In this document: positions 9,935 through 21,529 of the stretch, piece by piece | Layout: each line of letters starts with the position of its first letter | Numbering within the stretch: position 1 is the first letter of the stretch | Assembly: GCA_030737835.1 (NCBI GenBank) | Contig: JAUJYN010000046.1 | Span: 520,908 to 584,907, forward strand | From: Acorus gramineus | Taxonomy: Eukaryota; Streptophyta; Magnoliopsida; Acorales; Acoraceae | Reading direction: 5' to 3' | DNA: 64,000 bases | Translations under genes and position numbers: made by a program | Notes under the pieces: model-generated | What the model saw: the letters and a program-made list of their open reading frames with translations, nothing else | Database searches by the model: none | Told to the model about the DNA's origin: nothing

Positions 9935-10260
9935 TCAATTACCTTTGCCGCGAATCGATGATCTATTTGACCAGCTCTGAGAGCGAGTGTCTGCTGTTAG
10001 ATCGATCTTCGCACAAGGGTACCACAGATCCGAGAGTTGGACATCCCGTAGATGGCCTTTCGTGACCGTTCAGGCACTACGAGTTTTAAGTACTGCCGTC
10101 GGGGTTGACGAATGCGCCGGATGCCTTCGTGGATCTCAAAAGTTTTATTGGGTTTCCGAGGACTACTTTGGGGTAGTCTTTGTTGAGTTGCTGTGGTGTG
10201 ATGATAAGATGATGTGGGTGACCTTGTTTCCCCAGGTTGGCATGCCCTCAGGCAAAGTTC
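9935..10260 (+). pseudogene. Element D, displaced RT palm fragment
   Basis: [13 protein letters not shown] is readable at 9950-9990, followed by a degraded copy of the palm up to the region of the catalytic FIDD box. The box itself is not intact. In a normal pol this precedes the thumb piece found at 8920. Confidence 0.7.
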
Positions 10261-10280
10261 GAGATTCATCATCGCGTGAA

Positions 10281-11280
10281 AAGCGTCAGTCCATCGAGAT
10301 TCCTCAGTGGACGTGAGAGTGGGTTGTCAGGGATTGTTGCAACTCGTTAATGTCACGTTCGGGTCACGACGCCGTCTGGGTGATCATTGACCGACTGACT
10401 AAGTCCGCGATTCCCTCCCTATCAGACTGATTGAGTCTCTGGACGTCTTGACGTGGGTTTCCACCTTCGCGATTGTTCGTCTTCATGGCACTCCAGTCGG
10501 CGCTATTTTCGGTTGAGACGCGAGGGTTACTTTGAGGTTGTGGCGCAGCCTTTGGCGCGAGCCTCCATTTAAGTATAGCGTTTCATCGCCGATGGACAGC
10601 CAGTCAATGAGGACGATTCGGACCTTGGAGGACATGCTATGTGCCTGCGTGTTCGATGATGAGGGCAGTTGGGTGAGGCACCACCCATTGTTGGGGTATG
10701 CCTGCAAGCGACTGCCATTCGAGCACCCAGATGGATCTGTGAAGGGCACTCTACAGGCGCAGTTTCATACCTCCCTTGTGTTGGGACGGTAGTGGAGCGC
10801 CAGTTGGAGGGGCCATAAGTTAGTTGTTTGACCTTGCGGTGGCCGGGTTGGTTCGTGTGTATATCTGCACCTCCCAGAACCGACAGAGGGCTACCCAAGT
10901 CATCGTCGTCAGGGGCTTACCTTTGGGTTTTGGCGACCATATTTTTCAGAAGGTGTCCTGGTTTAGGGGCACCCTCTGTTTCGACGTTCGGGGCAAGCTG
11001 AGTTGCTCTTTAATGGGACCTTTTCTCGTCATTGAGTGGATTGGGGAGGTGGCTTATCATGTAGCCTTTCCCCCACAGCTGGTTCATGCCCACGACGTCG
11101 TCCTTGTCCCATGGCCGAGGCGTTATGTCCACGATCCTGCTCAGTCTTTCTGTTCGACCGCCTCATCCTCGAGGTGGATTTGTCGCTCGTGGAGCAGTGG
11201 ATTGAGGTCGGGGACAAGCATGAGAAGAGGCTCCACGCTAAGACTGTTCCTTTGATTATAGTGTGTTAGTAGCGCCAGTC
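10281..11280 (+). pseudogene. Element D, integrase and C-terminal fragment
   Basis: Starts with QSIEIPQWT and continues through a broken integrase core (SGHDAVWVIIDRLTKS across a frame change), then RGKLSCSLMGPFLVIEWIGE, a GPY/F-type segment, and HAHDVVLV..RRYVHDPAQS. Several stops and frame changes remove any activity. Confidence 0.75.
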
Positions 11281-11371
11281 CGGTGCGAAGACCACTTGGG
11301 AGCAAAGGTCTAAGCATGATACTTTCGGTCTTCCCTTTTGGGTTTCCTTAAATTTCGAGGACTAAATTTCC

Positions 11372-11385
11372 TAAGGGGGGAAGAA
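11372..11385 (+). other. Polypurine tract of element D
   Basis: TAAGGGGGGAAGAA directly before the 3' LTR start; it primes plus-strand synthesis in this family. Confidence 0.85.
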
Positions 11386-14300
11386 TGTTGTGTCTGTGTC
11401 ATTTGGAGCGCTCTGTTTGAAGATTTGGGTACATAATTTTTTTTTCCTAAGTTATGTATTCCTGATTTGGCTTTTGGATTTGATTTTGTTAAAATCCAAG
11501 ATGAAAGGGTTTAAATATGAGTTTACTATGAGATGTCCAGTTTTGAGTTAGCTTTCGCACAGAAGTGGAATTAGATCAACTGGATTCTTGTAGTAAAAGT
11601 TATGGGTATTTTTCCAAGTATACCCCGGGGATGGAAATTCTGGCAGCAGCCCTGCTCGATGTTTAGCTCTAATTTCGGATTAGCTAGAGGGATTATCTGA
11701 TCATGGCATAAACATGAAAGTTGTAGATAATCTTCTTAGCTTTCCATCGGTCTTGGAATCAAGCAATTCGGAGCTGTATCGGGGAAGTTATGGCTGTTCC
11801 AGTGAAGCTTGCGCAGAATTTCTAGTCGGAGGGCGACTTAGTAAATTTTCCTTAGATATTTGCATAAATATCTTCTCTCTCTCTCCCCTCCCAAATCACC
11901 TCGTCGAAAACCATTCTTTTGGCCCTCTCTTTCTCTCATTCATGCCCACCAAGTGTTTGATAAAATGATTCAATGAGAAGATGAGAAGGAGGTGGTGGAG
12001 GAAGAAGAGGTTTGTGCTTGTGTGTTGTTGATGTTGTTTGTTCTCCCCTATCTCAAGCTCCCTTTCCATGGATCTCCCCCCCCTGTTTTGCTGCCATGAG
12101 AGGGCTGAGGAGAGGCCGAGGAGAGGTGGTGGTGGTGGTGGTTCCGGTGGCGGCGTTTCGGTGCGCGAAGGGCCCCGAACCTCCCCCTTTCTTTTCCCTC
12201 CCAAGGTGAGCTCCTCCCCTCCTTTTTCTTGGTTTTCTTGGCTTAAAGGGGTGTTGGGAAGGTCATGCATGTTGGGTAGGTGTGTTAGGGAGTGTGTGAG
12301 GGGTTGGGGAGGGTTAAAAAGAGGTTAGAGTGGGCTGGGCGCGCGCTGGGCGCGGTCTGCGCGCGTGCGCGCGCAGTCGGGCGCTGGCGGGCGCAGACGC
12401 GCGCGGGCACGTGCGCGCGCGAGTGCGCGGGTGCGCGCGGGTGCTGGCGCGAGCGGGGGTGCGCGCGGGAGTGCGCGGGGGCGCGCGGGCGCGCGCGCGC
12501 GCGGCAGTGCGCCTGGGCAGTGCGCCTGGGCGCTGGGCAGGGAACCAGTGCGCGCGCGCGCGTGCATGCGCGTGCGTGCGCGTGCTGGGGCGTGCTGGGG
12601 CATGCTGGGGCGTGCTGGGGCAGTGCGCGGGGTGCTGCGCGAGGAGCGAGGGCTGGACGCGCGGTGCGCGTGGGCGCGCGCGAGCGTGCGCGTGCGTGCG
12701 GGTGCGCGTCTGGGCGCGCGGGCAGGCGCGCGGCAGTGCGCCGATGGTGCCGGGGTGTGTGCGTGCGTGCGCATTCGTGCGTGCGCATGCGGGGGGCCAT
12801 GCGAATGGCTGCCCGAGGGTTCGGGTAGGTGTCGGGGCACTCGGACTCGCGTGCGTACGCGCGTGCTCGCATGCGTGCGAGCCCGTATGCATGCTTATCC
12901 GAGTTTTGGGTATTTCTGTGCATTTCTATGTATAAATTGTGTGGTTTCTCACCCAGTTGATTACCCTATCTTGCAGATCTTGACGGACGGTCGCGCGACG
13001 ACCCGATCTCCGGTGAGTGGGATAATCCAACCCAGTAGAGAGTTGTTATACGCACTTGGGCGTATACCGACCTCTCCTGGGGCACCAGGGATGAATATTG
13101 ACATGTTGTAATGTGTATATCATGCGAGCATGATTTAATTGTAGAATGCATGTTACCCTAGACTTTGCATGTTAGGGACTTGCACCCTTAGGATATGGGT
13201 ATGAGCCATGCACCATGTCCCCTGTTTCCATGTTAGGAAGCCCGACCGATGAATGTGCCCTACTAGTTTATTTATTAAATTAAATGCTAGTAAATGTTAA
13301 TTGCATGTTATAGTGAATATTATAGGGGAGGGGCCTTGCGAGGACAGCGGTGAGACCCGGGATAGGGTACACCGTGTTCCTTGTTTGGTTGTCGGGGCGT
13401 CCTATAACGGGAACTCACGCTGCCCTCCCGAGTTTCTTTCCCCCAATGATATTCCACCCTTGTTATAACTTTATGCATGTTCCCCGCATCTTAGTTATGC
13501 GCCCTGGTGGTGTTCTGAGGAATTCAGGACACTAGAGTTGTTAGGATGTGCTGTCTGCGGATCCGAGTGGATCATATGCGATGGATAGGCTGTTCTGTTC
13601 CCTTCGTTGGATCCGTGTAGAGACTACCTCAGCGTTAGACAGGTCGTCCCGTGCAGGGGCTCCCATTAGTAGGCGCCTCCTGATTTGGTAGAAGGACTGT
13701 GCTGAACGTGGGAGTGGCCAAACGACCTACGGAGTGAGGAGAGACTATCGGTGGACCAAGGGTGACCAACAGCCTAGTCAGTCCCAAGAGCCTAGGTCAC
13801 CTGTTGAGGGTGAGGGTATGGTGGGCCGGCGATGTGGCGACCCACTGGATAGTAAGTCCCAATATCCTTGGTCACCCATTGAGGGTGAGGGTGAGGGTGT
13901 AGCGGGTTGGCTGAAGCGACCCGCTGGTTTTGTGTAGTAAGTCCCAATATCCTTGGTCACCCATTGAGGGTGAGGGTGAGGGTGTAGCGGGTTGGCGGTA
14001 GCGACCCGCTGGTTTTGTGCAGTTAGTCCCAATATCCTTGGTCACCCATTAGGGTGAGGGTGAGGGTGTAGTGGGTTGGCGGTAGCGACCCACTAGGTTG
14101 CGGAATTGTTATCTTTTGCGGTTTTGGTAATGAGATTGTGGATGGTAAGGATTTCCTGGTTCTGGTCAATATTGTCTGTGATGCATGGGTTGTGCCGTTC
14201 ACTGAGCGTGTGGCTCACCCCTCGCACAATATTTTTCTTCAGTGTCATCTGAGTCGGATCTGGAGGAGGAGCTCCCCGAGGGACTTCATCAGTAGCGGAG

Positions 14301-14633
14301 TAGCGCCACGTCCCGCGAGTTTCAGAGGCTATCAGCATCCCTTGAGCTTGTATGTATTATTTTCCGTGCTTGGGCACGCGTTTGTGTTGTATTTGGATGT
14401 CTTTGTATGTATATTGGCTCTCACAGGACATGTGATTATGTATGGAGTCTGTAGTGTGTTTTAATTACAGATTCAGTCTTAGCTTCCGCATTTGGTGTAT
14501 ATATCATGTCAGCCCTGCTTTTATTGTCTGTGTGTCATTCTGGTTGCTTGTGTATGATATATTATTGACCTCCTGTGTAGATTCTGATATTTTATATACA
14601 CTTGCCGCGTACCGGGGACCCCGGGGCGTGACA
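11386..14633 (+). mobile_element. Element D 3' LTR, complete (3248 bp)
   Basis: Runs TGTTGTGTCTGTGTC to GGGGCGTGACA. It carries the same signals as the 5' LTR: 5' splice-like site AAG|GTGAGC at 12205/12206, 36-nt segment 12977-13012, G-rich minisatellite 13790-14095. It keeps 14 bp (near 12950-12965) that the 5' LTR lacks just upstream of the AG. The GC-rich tract is shorter than in the 5' LTR, by several indels of GCGCGC units. Confidence 0.9.
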
Positions 14634-14988
14634 GGTTTGACCTAGGTCAACTCAACCACACAAAAGGACAAAAGATGTTGACCAAGTCATGAGCCCACTT
14701 TGACCGAGTCAACTCTCCCAATGACTTCTCGCTCTGTCAAAACCCGGATACGCCGCGGAACTGCAAAATTCTGAAACGTACCGGAATTCGATGAAATTTT
14801 CGTGAGTGGCTTAGAATGGCACCAGGACACATAATATGCAGTTTGATTTTCAATCGGAGTCCTCTAGCTCAGGACGATAGCTAACAGTCCAAAATTTTAC
14901 GGTTCCGATCGAAAAATGAAAATATTTCAAAAACTGCCAAAATGCTCCAATGGTTACCAACATGCCAAAAAGTGACACATATATAACA
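14634..14988 (-). mobile_element. Gypsy LTR N1, outer end
   Basis: From GGTTTGACCTAGGTCAACTC to CACATATATAACA, matching the last 350 bp of LTR G (30615-30975). Element D sits between this piece and 2754-4560. Relative to G, about 0.8 kb of N1 is missing at D's left side, none at its right. Confidence 0.75.
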
Positions 14989-15205
14989 AGAACAGCCTAC
15001 CCACACGCATGCGATCCTCTTGGATCCGTCGACAATGCTTCCTAACATTTCTAATGTCATGAATTCTCAAGAATTCCTCCAGGACGCATAACCAAGATGC
15101 AGGGAAACATATATTATAACCACAAGGTTATAATATTCTCTAATGCATGCTTACAACAATATAATCACATAATCCTATCTTGATTTAAATAAATTAAACT
15201 AAATG

Positions 15206-15210
15206 GGAAC
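15206..15210 (+). repeat. Left target-site duplication GGAAC of solo LTR S2
   Basis: GGAAC directly before TGTTATATATG; repeated at 17934-17938 directly after the LTR end. Confidence 0.9.
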
Positions 15211-17933
15211 TGTTATATATGTGTCACTTTTTGCCTTTTGGTCACCGTTGGAGCACTCTAATAGTTTTTTAACTTTTTCTTTTTTCGACCGGAACTGCTA
15301 AAATTTTGGACTTTTGGATATCATCATGAGCTTGAGAACTCCGATTGAAAATCTAACTGCATATTATGTATCCTGGTGCCATTTCAAGCCACTCACAAAA
15401 ATTTCATCGAATTCCGGTAACGTTTCAGAATTTCACAGTTTCGAATCGTATCCGGGTTTTGACCAAGCGAAAAGTCATTAAATGACTTTTACCAAGTCAA
15501 GTTTGACCCTTGACTTGGTCAAAATCTTTTGTTTTCTAGTGTGGTTGGGTTGACTAAGGTCAAAGTGCACCTAAACCTAACTTAACCTAATTAATTTCTA
15601 AGTGTAAGTGGTGAGTGTGTGTGTGTGGTGTGTGTGTGTGGCTTTAAGTGATGTCCACGCCCAAGAATAGTGCCCCCTCTATTCATCTTCTTCCCCATCT
15701 CTCTCAAGCTCTCAAAACCTCTCATCCCCTCTCTTTATTTCTCACTTTTGATCTAGTATAGGTGGTCAAAAAGAGAAACCATAGAAGAAGAAAAGGAAGG
15801 TATTGTCCCGATCTACCTTTCCATGGTTTCATTTTCGATTTCCCCCTTGTGAGACCTCCTCTCATGGCACCTTTTCTCCTCTGTTTTCAGCCCCTCTTAG
15901 GCTGAGAAGAGGTCTTGGTAGTGGTGGCTTTGGTGGTGGCAAATCGGTGCGCGAAGAGCACCCGAAGATCCCTCCTTTCCTTTCCTCCCTTGGGTAAGCT
16001 TTCCTCCCCTCCCTATTTCTTGTTTAGATGGTTGTTTAGGAGGTGAAATGGGGTATGCAAGGTGTGCATGAGTGTTTGGGGTGTGGGAGGGCTGAGGGAG
16101 GTGGTGGGGTTGGCTCGGGCGCGCGTGCGGGGTCATCCGCGCGCGTGCGCGCGAGTCTGCGCGCGCAGGCAGAGCAGGCGCGCGCAGTCGGGGGCGCTGG
16201 GGGAGTGCGCGCGTACGCGCGGGCGCACGGGCGTGCACGCGGAGCATGCACGCGGAGCGCTACGCAGGGGCGCAGTGCATGCGGTGCGCGCAGGGGTGCG
16301 CGCGGGGCGTTGCGCAGGGGCGCAGTGCGTGCGGTTAGGCGCTGGCTGGACGCGCGGTGCGCGCGGGCGCGCGCGTAGGAATGCACACGAGCGTGCGGCG
16401 TGTCTGGGCGAGCTGGCAGAGGGGCGGCAGCGCGCCTGGGCGCGCGGGCTGGGGTGCGGCAGTGCTCCTGGGGCGCGGGGGTGCGCGCGTGCGTGCGCAC
16501 CCATGCGTGTGCGTGCGGGTGGCCGTGCGCATGGCTGCCCGGGGCACTCGGACTCGTGTGTGTACGGGCCCGTATGCATGCTTGTCCGAGTGTTGGGTAT
16601 TTCTAGCATATTTCTTGTGTATTTGTGTATTTTACTCACCATTTTGGTTTCCCATGTCTTGCAGATCTTGACGGGCGGTCACGCGACGACCCGGGTATTG
16701 GTGAGTGGGACAATCCAACCCAGTAGGGAGGAGTTCGATGCACGTAGGCGTGCATTGCCCTCCCCTGGGGCACCATAGTTGCATATTAGCTATTATTAAA
16801 TATAAACTGTGGTATGCATGATCATTATGTTGCATCGATGCCCCCTTAGACTTTGTATGCTAGGGATAAGCACCCTTATATTATGTATGAGACCTACGCA
16901 TCCTGATACCATGTTATCATGCTAGGAAAGCCTCAACCTACGCATGTTTCCCATTTAGTTTAATTCATTTAAATCAAATGTGAGCTTATGGTTATTAGCA
17001 TGCCTTAGAGAATATTATAACCTCGTTGTTATAATATGTGTCTCCCCGCATCTTAGTTATGCGCCCTGGAGGAATTCTGAAGAATTCATGACATTTGTAG
17101 AGTTGCAATCGGTGTCGGCGGATCCAAGAGGATCGTATCCGTGTGGGTAGACTGTTCTCTTCCCTTCGTTGGATCCGTGTAGGGACTCCTCAGCGTTAGA
17201 CAGAATGTCCTGACAGAGGGCTCCCATCTGTAGGTACCTCCGATGCGTCGGACTGTGCTGATCGTGGGAGTAGACCAGGCAAGCTATGGTGTGGAGGAGA
17301 GGCTATTAGTGGGCCAAGGGCGATTAACAGCCTAGTCAGTCCCAAAAGACCATGTTGCCCTTGAGAGTGAGGGTGAGGGTGGGGTGGGTCAGCGAGGTAG
17401 CGACCCACTGGATTGTGTAGTTACTGCCACTTAGAGGCTGTAAATTGTTTAAGGTTAATATGAATTGTGATGCATGGGTTGTGCTATTCACTGAGCGTGT
17501 GGCTCACCCCTCGCATATATTTTTCTCTAGTTATATCTGAGTTGGATCTGAAGGAGGAGCTCCCCGAGGCGCATCAGCAGTAGCGGAGCAGCGTCACGCT
17601 CCGAGTGTGAGAGGCCATTCAGCGTCCCCCCCCCTTTTGATTGTATGTATTGTATTCCGTGCTTGGGCACATGTTTGTATTACATTTGGATGTCTTTGTA
17701 TATATATTGGCTCTCACAGGACAATTGATTATGTATCGAGTCTGTAATGTGTCTTTGAATTACAGATTCAGTCTTTAGCTTCGGCTATTTGTGTATATAT
17801 TATGTCAGCCTCATTATTGTCTGTATTGTCATTGTTGATGTTGTTTAGAGTATATTATTGACCTCCCGTTTAGACTGCTGATATCATATATACCATTGCC
17901 GCGCCTCGGGGACGGCCGCCCTGGGGTGTGACA
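15211..17933 (+). mobile_element. Solo gypsy LTR S2 (2723 bp)
   Basis: TGTTATATATGTG to GGGGTGTGACA, flanked by GGAAC, with no internal region. It lies inside S1, opposite in orientation. Signals: 5' splice-like TGG|GTAAGC at 15993/15994; GC-rich tract; 36-nt segment 16665-16700 followed by GTGAGTGGG; acceptor TTTTCTCTAG ending 17530; stem-loop GTCTGTAATG..TTACAG about 17735-17768. Its family is that of elements A and B. Confidence 0.92.
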
Positions 17934-17938
17934 GGAAC
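17934..17938 (+). repeat. Right target-site duplication GGAAC of S2
   Basis: Directly follows GTGACA at 17933 and matches 15206-15210. Confidence 0.9.
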
Positions 17939-19897
17939 ATGCATAGGTCGAGGCTTTCGTAGCATGAAAACATGGTATCAGGATGCATAGGCCTCTATCC
18001 TCAACATTAGGGTGCATATTCCTAGCATACAAAGTCTAAGGTGGCATGGATACATCATATTAATCATGCATAGATCAAGGCTTTTAAGTACAGGACATGG
18101 TGTCCAGGCATGTACGGGCCTCTATACACGATACATGGATGTATATCCCTAGCATGCAAATATCTACATATTAGTAAGGGGGCCCCATCGATGCGCGACG
18201 CGCGTCTACGCGGGTCGAGCGCATCCCTAGAGAGGGGGGGGGGAGATTGGAATCGAACCACTCACCTTACGACCCGAGACCTCGCGCATCCCATCCGACG
18301 AGATCTGCAAGGTAGGGGCATCCAACTGGTGAGAACAACACAATTTACACAAAGAAAACATTAGAAATACCCAATACTCGGACAAGCATGCATACGGGCT
18401 CGCACGCATGCGAGCACGCACGTACGCACGCGAGTCCGAGTGCCCGACACCTACCCGAACCCTCGGGCAGCCACACGCATGGCCCCCCGCACGTGCACGC
18501 ACGAATGCGCACGCACGCACGCACCCCAGCACCATCGGCGCACTGCCGCATGCTTGCCCGCGCCCCGAGACGCGCTGCCTCGCGCACGCTCGCGCGCGTC
18601 CGCGCGCATCGCGCGTCCAGCCCATGCGCCCCCGCGCAGCACCCCGCGCACGCCCCACCACGCGCATGCACGCGCACACACGCACGCGCGCGCACTGGTC
18701 CCCAGCCCCGCACCCAGGCGCACTGCACCGCGCGCGCGCACGCTCACGCGCACGCGTGCACTCGCCCCCGTGTGCACTCGCGTGCACTCCCGCGCGCACC
18801 CCTGCTCGCGCCAGCACCCGCGCGCACCCACGCGCCCACTTTGCGCGCACCCGCTCACTCGCGCGCACGCACCCGGGCGCGTTTGCGCGCCCGACTGCGC
18901 CTGCCAGCGAGCCTGCGCGCGCACGCGCGCAGACAGCCTCCAACGCGCGCCCACCTTGCCCTAACCCCTTTTTAACCCTCCCCAACCCCCTCACACACAC
19001 CCCTAACCCTTATGCATAGCATGCATGACCTCCCTAACATCCCCTTAAGCCATGAAAACCAAGAAAAGAAGGGGAGGAGCTCACCTTGGAGGGGGAACGA
19101 AAGGGGGAGGTTCGGGGGCCCTCGACGCACCCGCGACCACCTCAACCACCACCACCACCACCTCCACCTCCTCAGCCCCTCCTCAGCCTCCTCTTCAGCT
19201 GAAAATCAGGGGGGGAGATCATGAAAAGGCTTGAGAGAAGAGAAGATCAACAACACCACAACAAAACCTACACATGCTTCTTCACCTTCTCCTTCACTTC
19301 TCTTTGAAACATTAAATCAAACACCTAGGGGGGGCTTGTGAAAGAGAGAAAGAGAGGCCAGCAGAGGTTGACGTGGGGATATGGGAGAGGATGAGAGAGA
19401 GGAGATATTTATGCCACAAATATCTAAGGAAGAGGGAAATGACCTAGTCGCCCTTTGACTAGAAATTCTGCGCATGCTTCACTGGAACAGCCATAACTTC
19501 CTCAATATAGCTCCGAATTGCACAATTCTAAGTCCGTTGGAAATCCAAGAGGATTATCTACAACTTTCATGTTTATGCCAAGATCAAATAATCCCTCTAG
19601 CTAATCCGAAATTAGAGCTAAACATAGAACAGGGCTGCTGTCAGAATTTTCATCCCCGGGGTATACTTGATAAAATACCCATAACTTTTGCTGTAGGAAT
19701 CCAGTTGATCTAATTCCATTTCTGTGCGAAAGCTAACTCAAACTGGACATCTCATAATAAAATCATATTTAAACCTCTTCATCTTGGATTTTAACAAAAT
19801 CAAATCCAAATACCAAATCAGGAATACATAACTTCTAGGAAAAAAATTATGTACCTAAATTTTCAATCAGAGTGCTCCAAATGACACAGGCACAGCA

Positions 19898-19982
19898 AAA
19901 TATCTCTCTGTACTTCAATTCTCTTCTCTATATGTTTGTGCTCTTTGTTTATGTATTCTTATATTCCACTTAATTTACAACA
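19898..19982 (+). mobile_element. Copia 3' LTR, right part, beginning with the S1 duplication
   Basis: Starts with the AAATA duplication (19898-19902), continues TCTCTCTGTACTTC and ends TTTACAACA, the mirror of the LTR start at 968. The TGTTG/CAACA agreement supports that both pieces are one LTR. Confidence 0.8.
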
Positions 19983-20440
19983 TATTAAAATTATAATTTT
20001 TTTTAAATTTAATGAGATTTGGGGATTATGTAATATGGATTATTTTTATTAATTTTAATTAATTTGTTTGAGAATGTTATATATTAAATTTATAAAATAT
20101 ATTATCTATTTAAAATCTTAAGATAATAATAGGATAAGAATCTTGATTTAGGTTAAAAATGGATTTTAATAAACGTGTAAGGGTAAAAACATACAAAAAA
20201 GTTACATACATGATTGACAAGTTGAAAACACTCGTCGTTAGTATAATAGATAGATGCCTCCATTGCCATCCAGCAGCTATATACCTAGTATATACCTCGT
20301 TAATTTTTGTTATACATTTACTAAAAATTGGCACTTTCAATTCGCTATGGAGTGAACACTTTTGCAGCAAAGTATACCTTTTAGATGGTATTTATTATTT
20401 TTTAAAAATCAAAACATGTGCGGAATGTGAGTGGGATTAT
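19983..20440. other. AT-rich stretch without recognised features
   Basis: Flanks the copia LTR on its outer side. Only short open frames, with no family resemblance. It may be ordinary intergenic DNA into which the copia element inserted. Confidence 0.5.
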
Positions 20441-21119
20441 CCTTAATATTATTCTTTTTTGAAGTATTGTGGGTGCCAATTTTCTGGCCCACCAAAGCGG
20501 GTCATATCTGGGTAGTCCAATACCCGACTGCACGGATCTGTGGCCCTATTGATCCGAACCTAACCAGACTCGGCCCATCGGCCCACTCAAATCTGACAGC
20601 AGCATCCCTAGTTAGTATATTTTTAATGAATATTCCAGCAAGGATTATCGGCAGGGTTTTCCTTAATCTCCCAGATATACTCATTTGATTTGGAATTATC
20701 ACCATTTATTTCTCAAATCACAATCATATATCGCATATTCAAAATAATCATTGACTAATCCCTAAAATCCCAACAAAATATATATCTTTGACCAGGATAA
20801 GCCAATAATTAATCAGCAAATCCCAAAGATATATATTTTGTTCCCTAGGAATTATGGATCTCCCCTCATTTGTCTGATGATGAGGATATGGCCACAGACT
20901 CTAGGGCAACCCAAAATAACATTATAAATAGGGAGCTAATTCTTTCTATGAAGCGATGTGAAACCTTTTTTCCAGTAACCCTAAATGGCCATCATTATTG
21001 ACTTGAACGTCGGAAGGTCTTTCGTAGGTCCCCACCTCCCTGTGTCTTTGAAGAACAAGAGGAAGGTTCACTGGAAGCGGGTGCCAGAAGTGGAGCGGAA
21101 GGAAGCGAGAGTGGAGAGA
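20441..21119 (+). mobile_element. Tat-like gypsy LTR fragment
   Basis: A TATA box (TATAAATA, 20933-20940) is followed by ATTGACTTGAACGTCGGAAG, GTAGGTCCCCACC and a purine-rich tail. A string like GACTTGAGCGTCGGAG with a following ACCCCC-type run is typical of the R/U5 part of plant Tat-lineage LTRs. The left border is uncertain. It is cut at 21119 by an unrelated LTR terminus. Confidence 0.5.
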
Positions 21120-21151
21120 TGTCACGCCCCAAGAGCGGCCATCCCCATAGG
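21120..21151 (-). mobile_element. 32-bp remnant of a gypsy LTR terminus
   Basis: TGTCACGCCCCAAGAGCGG continues to CATCCCC, the reverse complement of a chromovirus LTR end such as that of element E (to 23474). It is directly abutted by E's LTR start, so E probably inserted in, or truncated, an older inverted LTR. Confidence 0.6.
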
Positions 21152-21188
21152 TGTTAAGTTTGTGTCATTTTGGAATTTATAATATGGG

Positions 21189-21189
<1 letters not shown>

Positions 21190-21222
<33 letters not shown>

Positions 21223-21224
21223 TT
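21190..21224 (+). repeat. (TTA)n microsatellite
   Basis: About eleven uninterrupted ATT/TTA units in the U3 of element E's LTR. Confidence 0.9.
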
Positions 21225-21520
21225 GGTGATTGTTCCCCCTAGTTGAATGATTTATCAGTGTTTTCTTTGGTTTGATAATTGCCTTGGCGTAATTGGAAAT
21301 GTTTATTTTTTTTTGGGTTTTCAGTTCCGATTGGTATCCGGATTTTCATTTGTTACTGGTTGGTGGTGGATTAGCTATGGATAATTATAACCCTTTTGGT
21401 GTGATAGGGACACCTTGGGTGAGCTTAAGAAGTCTCACCTCCCCATTGGTTATTTTTTTCCTTTTATTGAATAGTTGGGTAAGCTTAGCTTAAGTTCACC
21501 TCCCTTATTAGCTTCACCAC

Positions 21521-21529
21521 TATATAAAC
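21521..21529 (+). promoter_or_regulatory. TATA box of element E LTR
   Basis: TATATAAAC in a C-rich context, 370 bp into the LTR. It is the clearest core promoter among the LTRs of this superfamily here. Confidence 0.7.

Larger units (their letters stand above)
4560..14633 (+). mobile_element. Non-autonomous gypsy element D (two LTRs, scrambled interior)
   Basis: Two plus-strand LTRs (4560-7768 and 11386-14633) enclose 3.6 kb with an initiator-Met-type PBS and a polypurine tract. In the portions I compared by eye, the LTRs differ only by scattered substitutions, apart from indels in the GC-rich tract, so the insertion is young. The interior is a mosaic of gag, LTR and pol pieces out of order and full of stops. 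Contrast of young LTRs with a ruined interior means D was very probably moved by proteins from a related autonomous element. The first 44 bp of the 5' LTR are missing. Confidence 0.85.
1152..19897 (-). mobile_element. Solo gypsy LTR S1 carrying nested insertions
   Basis: One minus-strand LTR starts at 1152 (TGTCACACCCCAGG) and ends at 19897 (GACACAGGCACAGCA), flanked by AAATA on both sides. Its own pieces are 1152-2753, 14989-15210 and 17939-19897, about 3.8 kb together. The rest is later insertions: LTR N1 with element D, and solo LTR S2. No internal gag-pol lies between its termini, so it is a solo LTR from LTR-LTR recombination. The outer end resembles the D LTR start, and the PBS-side end resembles LTR I (to 34529). 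Its own short AG/GT segment at 18266-18304 is 39 nt instead of 36, and its last acceptor is mutated (CATG where LTR I has CAGG). Confidence 0.85.

Noticed and set aside
19983-20440. Possible host exon in the AT-rich stretch
   Set aside because: Only short frames without codon bias or motif, and no splice-site pair that would give a longer product.
21121-21182. Small frame from 20985 as a host gene starting MAIIIDLNVGRSF
   Set aside because: It reads through the R/U5 part of a Tat-like LTR and into two other LTR termini.
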